This document shows, in pieces, positions 56,957-64,000 of a stretch of 64,000 bases of DNA. Position 1 is the stretch's first letter; each line of letters begins with the position of its first letter. The position numbers were made by a program, and so were the translations under genes. The notes below the pieces were generated by a model. That model did no database searches, was not told the origin of the DNA, and saw only the letters and a program-made list of their open reading frames with translations. The stretch comes from Whalleya microplaca (taxonomy: Eukaryota; Ascomycota; Sordariomycetes; Xylariales; Xylariaceae), in assembly GCA_022497155.1 (NCBI GenBank), contig MU385779.1:124001-188000 (forward strand), in the 5' to 3' direction.

Positions 56957-57472
56957 TCAACTCGCCCCAGAAGCGGCAGCAGCCGAGCTCTGCTCTCTCT
57001 CCTGTAACCGCTGTTCCTCTTCAGGGGTCATGGTGCGGAGCTGCAGAGCGTGAACGCCGCCCTCCCGGGCCATCTCGTCTTTGAGCAGCTGGTAGATGAT
57101 GCGGTGCCGGGCGGGCTGCATCTTGGAGCGGAACGCCTCCGAGGTGATGACCAGCCTGAAGTGCGTCTCCTTGGACGTGCTACCCACCATGGCCTTGTGG
57201 TGCGCATGCTTGTGCGAGTCGTTGAAGATGTCCAGGCGCGAGGGTTGGAGAGCCTCAGTGACCTTCAGAACCGCGCGCGGGGTGGATATGATTAGTGAGA
57301 TGGCTTACTAGTGCGGCGGCGGCAGCGGCAGTAATGTATGAGTAACACTCACCTTTGTCCGAATGGCATCCTCCATCGGTGTATTTGACGAGGACGATGA
57401 TGCCATGGTAGTAGAAAGCTGTCTTGCTGCTGCTGCTGCTGCCCTGGTCCAGGGACGCACGTGTCTGTACAT
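56957..57472 (-). CDS. Mitochondrial BolA-like protein (141 aa)
   Basis: Two exons, 57472-57353 and 57262-56957, joined in phase 0 across an 89-bp intron (GTGAGT...TGAAG). The first ~35 residues (MYRHVRPWTRAAAAAARQLS...) form an Arg/Ala-rich presequence for mitochondria; an inner ATG (residue 23) would give a shorter form without it. The BolA fold follows: ALQPSRLDIFNDSHKHAHHK, HFRLVITSEAF, QPARHRIIYQLLKDEM and VHALQLRTMTPEE, including the invariant His of the helix-turn-helix region (ARHRIIY). BolA proteins work with monothiol glutaredoxins in Fe-S cluster delivery; Bol1-type is the likely match, but Bol1 versus Bol3 is not decided here. Confidence 0.9.
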
Positions 57473-58533
57473 GTAGTATGTAGCGCACTTCCAGCCTTTT
57501 TTGCTCACTGTTGCAGGTTGTTCTCGAAGCTGTGGTGGAACGCCAGGGTCGAATGTTAAGTGCCGATTACGCTATGTAGACAGGATATCGACTAAAAGGG
57601 GTAGGTAAAGTGGTAAGGTGTCACTCTAGAGGGTTTAGTGGCAAACAATGGAGAAGAGATTCATGTTTTAGCAGGCTCAGGTACGGAATACTCATTGACA
57701 CATTACGGAGTAATAAGGTATTTTCTTGGGACGATCGCGGCGGACGGGTACATGTCCGTACAACGTGGCAATTGGCCAATGACAGCGCGCCGTCGAAGCT
57801 TATTAGTTGGTGCACATGACATGTACCTTGACTACGGCAGAAAAAGCGACTCCGAAAACCTCAACAATTTTCCCAAAACGCTCTCCAGCTTCATATACAT
57901 ACACACTACACAAGAGCTTGGCAGCCAACCGTCAGCCAACGGTGATCTCGGGCATATTAAAAACCATTGCCCGATGAAGAGATGTTACTACACCATACTA
58001 TAATCTGACGGGCTGATTATTGGCATTGCAGCATTTTGTCCTGCTGTCTAACTAATCCGACTATCCACGACCCTTGTTGGGTCCTTGTCTGCCAGTGCAG
58101 ATTCCTGCAGTTCCTGGTATTTGTCAAATACCCAGACCCGGTTCTGCCCCATACATCCTCCGTTTCAACCCTCCTGCCTATTCAGAGGGGCCCTGAGAAG
58201 GGCTAGGAAGGGTTACCATTGGTACCTCTTATGTCAAAGCACTGACGGCAGCTTCTTTGCGCCAAGAGGCTGTTGATACTTAATCAACGGAATCCTTCCT
58301 CGAAATATTACCCCGTGATGAGATTGAGTGGCGGTGGGCTTCGTCTAATCGTTAATGTTTCATCGTTGTCTCCCTTGCTCAAGTCTATTCCAGCTGCATG
58401 TTCTTTGAGCCCTTGTTTGACTGCTGCTACTCATCTTACTTCTAGCTCTAGTGCTCCGTGTCGGTCACGTTTTCTACCGCCAAAAAACCACTCTCCACAC
58501 ATATTCAGCAACAACACCTACAGACAGATCAGG
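57473..58533. other. Divergent intergenic region
   Basis: Upstream regions of the BolA gene and the acyl-CoA synthetase gene. The last ~200 bp before 58534 are CT-rich, typical of a fungal promoter/5' UTR. A CAG/CTG run lies near 57425-57441, just inside the BolA presequence. Confidence 0.5.
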
Positions 58534-60905
58534 ATGGCTTCCACCTTGACCCTCCCGAAGTTGCCCATCTTCGACGCCATAGCCAAACACAACCCCCAGT
58601 CGACGGCTATCGTTCACTGCCTCTCCCGCCGGACGTTCAAGTATGGCGAGCTTCTTCCAGACGTATGCCGCACTCGCGAGCGGATTCTCAGTGCGGCGGG
58701 CAAGCTAGACATTTCAGGCGAGCGTATTGCTTTCTTAGTAGAGAACAGCTACGACTACGTGGGTATGCAGGAAAAAGACTTCCCATGGCCGCAAGCTTGA
58801 GGGCGAGCCAATTGCTGACTTGAAGCGCTACAGTCACATTTCTCGCGATTCTAGCAGCAAATGCCGTTGCGCTACCTATGTCCCCTCCATTCCCTGCTCC
58901 CGAGCTACAGTACATCCTAAACCAATCTTCAGCTCTGCTTCTTCTTCATTCGCCCAAGTATGCCTCAAAAGTAACCGAGGTTCTTACGACACCAGCCGTA
59001 GAGCTCGATGCCCAGCCATCCCCAATTCCCGTCGAATTACCCAAACATCTCGGCGCAATCTCGGAAACCTTCGAGCCGGTAGCCCTGAACGAAGATGACG
59101 GTCCTAATGGCGCGGGTATGATGCTTTACACGTCTGGCACCACGAACCGACCGAAAGGAGTCCTGCTTCCGGAGAGCGCGCTCACGGCTCAATGTCAAGC
59201 CTTGATCAAAGCGTGGAAATATTCGCCCTCGGACCGACTTTTGCACATATTGCCCCTCCACCATATCCACGGCACCGTGAACGCCATCCTCACGCCACTC
59301 TTTGCCGGTAGCAGTATCGAGTTTCTGTTCCCGTTCAACGCCGACGCAGTATGGCGACGCTTCGCAACGCCATTCCTGGATGCGCCACAGGTGACCGCGG
59401 CCGCCGTCAAGACAAACGGCGTCTCGAACGGCGTGGCTAACGGCGTGTCTCATCCCATCAAGGCCAATGGCGTTGTTCATCCGCTCAAGGCGAACGGCGT
59501 TGCTAAGCCCAATGGTATTGCGCATCCAGTCGTAAAGACAAACGGGTTCCATCCTCCGGCCGCTGAGACGAACGGCACCTCTTCTCCAACTACCGAAACG
59601 AATGGAACGATAACTCCGGCAAGCGAGCTGAACGGCTTCGGCAACCCCGCCTCCTCGGAAATCAGCCGCCTAGCGGCAGTGATCTCCCAGCTATCAGTCG
59701 AAGTCAACAACCTAGCCGCAAAGATCAGCCAGCCCACAGCGCTGAACCAGCCCGCAGCACTGACTAACGGCATCAACCACGTTATCTCGCAGCAGACGAA
59801 TGGTGTAGACTCTCCAGTCGTATCCACCAATGGCACTAGTACCCCGATTGTATCTACGAACGGCCTTACTACGCCCATCGCCGAAACCAACGGTGCTATG
59901 AAGGCGCCACCACGTTCGCAGCCCACTGCCGAGCCCAGCAGCGAGGACAAGTACAAGAATATGTCGCGCGTCAAGATCACCTTCTTCACAGTTGTACCAA
60001 CGGTGTACACGCGCCTGCTCTCTACTCACAAGAGCCTACCCCCTGCGCTTGCGGAGGCAGGTCGCATCGCCATCAGTCCCGAACACATGCGTGTATCGAT
60101 TTCCGGCTCCGCAGCGCTCCCTACGCCCGTGAAGCGCGCCTGGAAGGATCTCAGCCGCGGTAACGTACTTCTCGAGCGGTACGGCATGACAGAAGTAGGC
60201 ATGGCGCTGTCCTGCGGGTTAGACTACAGCGACCGCGTGGACGGAAGCGTAGGCTGGCCTCTGCCCGGAGTCGAAGCGCGGCTCGTGGACAACGAAACAG
60301 GAATCATAGTCGAAGACGACCCCGAAGCGGAAGCAGCCGGAAAGGACCGCTCAGGCGAGATCCAGCTCCGCGGCGCGAACGTGTTCGCCGAGTACTGGGC
60401 CAACCCGGCGGCGACATCGAAGGAATTCGTGCCGTCGACGGACGGCAAGGGCCCCTGGTTCAAGACGGGCGACGTGGCGGTGCGGCGGCCGGTGCCGAGC
60501 GCGGGCCACGGCATCAGCGGGGCGTGGGCGCAAGGGCCCATGTACTTCATCCTGGGGCGGCAGAGCGCGGACATCATCAAGTCGGGCGGCGAGAAGGTGT
60601 CGGCGCTGGAGGTGGAGCGCGAGCTGCTGTCGCTGCCCGAGATCGCGGAGGCGGCCGTGCTGGCCGTGCCCTCGGGCAAGTGGGGCCAGAAGGTCGGCGC
60701 CGTCGTCATCCACGCCCCCGAGCACACGGCGCCCTGGAAGCCCATGGACATGCGCCGCGCCCTCAAGGGCCGCCTCGCTAACTACAAGATCCCCCAGGTC
60801 TTGAGGGTCGTCGATCACATCCCCCGCAACGCCATGGGCAAGATCAACAAGAAGGACCTCCTGAGGAAGGTCTTCTTGGACGATTTCAGTGGCGATGAGA
60901 TGTAA
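58534..60905 (+). CDS. ACSF3-like malonyl/acyl-CoA synthetase with Asn-Gly repeat insert (766 aa)
   Basis: ANL-superfamily adenylating enzyme. Two exons, 58534-58762 and 58834-60905, in phase, with intron GTATGC...CTACAG and CTGAC branch site. The P-loop-like A3 motif is MLYTSGTTNRPKG, followed by LPLHHIHG (A4), ERYGMTE (A5), GSVGWPLPGVEARLVD, GEIQLRGANVF, WFKTGDVA (A7), DIIKSGGEKVSALEVERELL (A8), and the A10 Lys in NAMGKINKKDLLRK. This set matches ACSF3/malonyl-CoA synthetases of the mitochondrion. Between residues ~262 and ~452 sits a long Asn-Gly-rich repeat (about 15 xNG units) containing a short heptad-like helix; family members usually lack it and are ~580 aa. The frame is intact through it. 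No obvious presequence, so location is open. Confidence 0.9.
59390..59960 (+). repeat. In-frame NG-repeat coding insert within the acyl-CoA synthetase
   Basis: Units such as KANGVVHPL, TNGFHPPAAE, TNGTSSPTTE, TNGVDSPVVS and STNGLTTPIA recur about every 9-11 residues. A non-repeat heptad-like stretch (SEISRLAAVISQLSVEVNNL) divides them in two blocks. The insert is a multiple of three, has no stop and keeps the gene's codon usage. Confidence 0.85.
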
Positions 60906-61838
60906 ATGCTGTGAGGTTCACAAAGGATAGCAGAAGCAAGCAAGCAAGTGCCTGTCTATACATTTCGGTAGGTGGGTGGGTTTTCCTTGTTTTTTTGGCT
61001 AGCTAGACGTGTGATGGATGGATGATGTGATCATGGAGATAAGGCGGAGTTGGCGAATGAATCAAGCCACAAACGACGACGAATGAGGCAGGAGGAAAAC
61101 GTTGCTTGAGCAGCAGCAGCATATCGGGACTTCCCCCATCTGGTTGGTTGATTGGACGGACTCATCAGGTCATCACGGCGGATATATACTACTATATATA
61201 TCTCCATCTATCTCTTCTAGGTTACCTTGCTTGATCGTCCATCTGTCTACTACTGTATATAGTTTTTCTGGAATCCAGGCTCAGAACAAACAAACAAATG
61301 ACACTTTCACGGTCGGGTTCGTGGAGAGTTGAGTTTAGACGCGGGCGAGCTTAACTGCCTGCCTATACATAGCATGCAATGCACTGAGTTAAATCGATGG
61401 ATTCCGAGTCGGAGCATGTTCACCGGTGAAGTCAAGTCAATTAATGTGTAGTTACTATGACGGCTCTCCTATCTAGAGCAAGAAAATACGGATATCATCG
61501 AGAATAACATCGCAAAGTCATTTATTTTTGTTTTGCTTATGTATGTGGCAAGTTTTTATTTCCATGACCTACCTGTCTCCTTGCTATCAGAGAATCTAGG
61601 ACTAAATATGATATCGCGGGCCATAGCTATATCGCCAAGGACCAGTCTAAGATTCTCTCGTCCACTAATTCATTTCCCTGCGTAGCCATATTAGGGACAG
61701 CAACCATCAGCCATGCGTATCCCCCCGAGAGAAGATCATAACCACTGCCCATGCCGGTCCGGTGTATCATCATCATCATCCAAGCGCGTCTGCTGCCTGC
61801 CAGCTTTCTTGTTGGCATTACTAATGGAAATAAGCGCT
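60906..61838. other. Convergent intergenic region
   Basis: 3' flanks of the acyl-CoA synthetase gene and the eIF4E gene. Direct short repeats (AGCAAGCAAGCAAG, GGTGGGTGGG) occur near 60936-60980. No gene supported. Confidence 0.5.
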
Positions 61839-62715
61839 TTAGACTGTGAACTTGGCCTTTGCCCGGGTGCTGCCGCTGTGCGCGGAGTCCGTGTGACCCG
61901 AGAACTCGACGACCTCATTGGGTGGCAATTTCAGAATGTCCTTGAACTGCTTGCCAATAGCCAGCAGAATCTTCTGGCCCTTCTCAACGGAGCGTCCCTT
62001 GCCGCCGGCCACGTCGCCATCGCCGCGGTTGGGGATGCTCTTGCCAATGGTGCGGGTCCAGACACCGATACGGTAAAAGGCCTTGCGGACATTGACGACC
62101 ACGCCCATGACCTCGCCGTCGTCCTCCTCCTCGAGCGTCTCCCCGATTGCCGACAGCATCGTATGCAGCCACAGGTCGTTGATGTCGACACTACGCTTGT
62201 CCTTGAATTGGTAGGACCATTTTCCGCCGTGCTTATTCTGGGGATCCTCCCACTCGGGTCGCACACCCTCCTTGAAGAGATGGTAGTCGGACTTCAGAGC
62301 TAGGTCGGATACGGGGGCAATGTTGTTCTACGACACACGAGGTTAGTCCAGAGCGCTATGAAGCAAGTAGGCGACACAAGAAAATCAAATAGGTACTTAC
62401 ATAGATACCCCAGAACTCTTCCACCGTATCAAATGTAATAACCTCCTTGAGCAAATCATTCCAATTGTCGCCCTAATTCCATTCATGTTAGCTTCAATCG
62501 GCACGGGGCCGGCGGGGTAAACTGACCTTGCCGCTGGACGGCTTGGTGAACCACAGGGTCCATTTGTTCTGCAGCGGGTGCTTGACGTTGAAGTTGTCCT
62601 TGTCGTGGAAGACTGTGATCACCCGATCGTCCATGCCGGAAGGGGGAGCGACATCGCTCGACTTGTCCCCGTTGGGAGAAATGGGGATGGTGGTAAGGTC
62701 GACCTGCTCAGACAT
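61839..62715 (-). CDS. eIF4E: Translation initiation factor eIF4E (mRNA cap-binding protein)
   Basis: Three exons, 62715-62527, 62472-62401 and 62327-61839, all phase 0, give 249 aa. Introns have GTCAGT and GTAAGT donors and AG acceptors. The cap-binding fold is complete: HPLQNKWTLWFTKP (N-terminal Trp), WNDLLKEVITFDTVEEFWGIY, SDYHLFKEGVRPEWEDPQNK (cap-stacking Trp), GGKWSYQF, DLWLHTMLSAIGE and GVVVNVRKAFYRIGVWTRT, with a C-terminal HTDSAHSGSTRAKAKFTV. The N-terminal ~35 residues are unstructured, as in other fungi. It binds the m7G cap and eIF4G in the cytoplasm. Confidence 0.96.
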
Positions 62716-64000
62716 CTTGTGTTGAAGTATGTGGGAGGGATGGGATTGAAGGCTGGCTGAGGTATGTAAGGTAGTGCGCTGGTTTGCGACTTGAGGATGG
62801 AGGGATGAGGAGAGATGGTGTTTGAAGACCACAGAAAGAGGGAAGTCTTTAAAGCAGTCGCGCTCCTTGGGTATCTAGACGCCTGAGGAAGGCAGGCGTA
62901 ACAAGGCAGGCTTTATGGATGTAAGATGGAAGTCGCAAGTTTCAAGATGGTGGAAGGCGTAATGGGATGTCGCCGCTTATATGTATTCTCTTCTCGCACG
63001 GCAGTAGCACTCTCACAAGGGTCGGGGCGCAATTACAGTTTCGCTCCTCACAGCCAAGAGAGCGGAAGGTGAGGAAGGCGGGGGCACGGTCGCAGATGCG
63101 ACGATGGTTGTAGATGGCGTTTCCGGTCGTACTCGTACGGGCAGATAGGAATGTAATTATCGACTTTGCGCCAGGCAGAGTCTTCAATCGTCGGAAAGAT
63201 TGTTCGAAGTTGGTGAATAGGGCAGATGGGGTAAATTTATGGGAGTTTTTCAGGTTCACTAATAAGTTGCCGCAGTTGTGGGGCTTTAGAAATCGCAAAA
63301 GAAAAATTGGTGTTGTTCCAGCAGCATGCAGCAATTTATGATTTGTCCGTCTCACTCATCTCAAGAGAAGTACAGCCTAGTACGTACCTACGCAGTAGTG
63401 CCTATTTATATATGCAATAAACAGATTCCTGCTGCCTCAGGCACTCGTTTCAACCCAATTGTGGTTTGTGAAACCCCAATCACTATGAGACCCCACATTT
63501 CATGTTCCCAATGAGGCAGGCAGGGCAGCTTAGCACGATTGACTGCCGGCAGGGCTGGACATTTATGTCAGGTCAGCCCTCTAGAGATACATGTAGTTTC
63601 ATATAAGTAATCCGTACATCCTCTCAACGAATGTAACTAGTCGACACTTGCACTAAAAAGATTATCGAAAGTGCTTTGTCTTTCCAAGCGATGTCGAATT
63701 ACCTAGTATATTTTTATGAAAGGGCTTCAACCTGGCATTATTAATTTCTGAGCTCTACGTGTATTTGAGTGCCTCAAAGTCAAGACATAAGGTAAAGACC
63801 CTTACGACTTGAGTCAGTCCAGACTATTACTTCCAACCGCCCATTAACTGCTGCTACCAATAGTCTAATATTAAAATGATGTTAAGCAAGGCAGCAGCAG
63901 CAGCTTGAACATACGAGCACATATGGCTATGCAAATCCGTCATACGTTAAGCATCTGGGGACATGATTGGGTCGAGCTACGCCGCAGAGTCGGCCGCATA
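62716..64000. other. Right-end intergenic region
   Basis: No supported gene. A 137-codon minus-strand frame (62942-63355) begins from GTG, has no domain and is rejected. A short GCA/CAG repeat lies near 63893-63904. Part of it is the upstream region of eIF4E. Confidence 0.5.

Noticed and set aside
62942..63355. 137-codon minus-strand frame near the right end
   Set aside because: Starts from GTG, no domain, no supported splice partner.
1..64000. CRISPR arrays, bacterial operons, rRNA genes or complete tRNA genes
   Set aside because: None seen. Introns and gene families show a eukaryotic nuclear genome, and no full tRNA cloverleaf could be drawn.

Overview
The window is nuclear DNA of a filamentous ascomycete (Pezizomycotina, most likely a Sordariomycete; I cannot name the genus). 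The evidence is short introns with GTAAGT/GTATGT donors and CTAAC/CTGAC branch sites, fungal gene families (MDM12, FAB1, UTP11, FTA2-like, fungal F-box, CYP-type P450s), a chromodomain-bearing Ty3/gypsy element, and a large AT-rich block whose retroelement copies differ only by transitions, as repeat-induced point mutation (RIP) produces.

Layout. 1-16.7 kb: mitochondrial threonyl-tRNA synthetase (runs off the left edge), a 574-aa membrane/coiled-coil protein, a gene-poor stretch with one small orphan ORF, an 8-cysteine secreted protein, UTP11, a 597-aa fungal protein of unknown function, and a secreted cupredoxin. 16.9-27.0 kb: a doubtful two-exon gene, then an AT-rich RIP-degraded block holding a full-length chromovirus (18943-26292) with 237-bp LTRs and a recognisable 5-bp target duplication. 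27.0-43 kb, accessory in character: a hypothetical gene, an FTA2-like gene, a P450 remnant split by a 337-bp solo LTR, a fragment of a relative of the chromovirus LTR, a frameshifted F-box gene, a secreted endonuclease/exonuclease/phosphatase-fold protein, a 2OG-Fe(II) oxygenase, a hypothetical gene and an intact P450. 43.7-62.7 kb, mostly core cell biology: MDM12 (ER-mitochondria tether), FAB1 (PI3P 5-kinase), a 691-aa unknown protein, a mitochondrial BolA protein, an ACSF3-like malonyl/acyl-CoA synthetase with a very unusual repeat insert, and eIF4E. The last 1.3 kb holds no gene I can support.

How the genes fit together. There is no operon logic. Several core genes serve mitochondria or membrane contacts (ThrRS, MDM12, BolA, ACSF3-like), but I read this as coincidence. 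The oxygenase and P450 near 37-43 kb lack a synthase or synthetase backbone, so I do not call a biosynthetic cluster. The main points of interest are the Asn-Gly-rich insert inside the acyl-CoA synthetase, the solo LTR with intact target duplication inside a P450 remnant, the LTR fragment 41 bp upstream of a frameshifted F-box gene, and the small cysteine-rich secreted protein. Gene models are hand-spliced from frame and splice-site logic; no transcript evidence was available.
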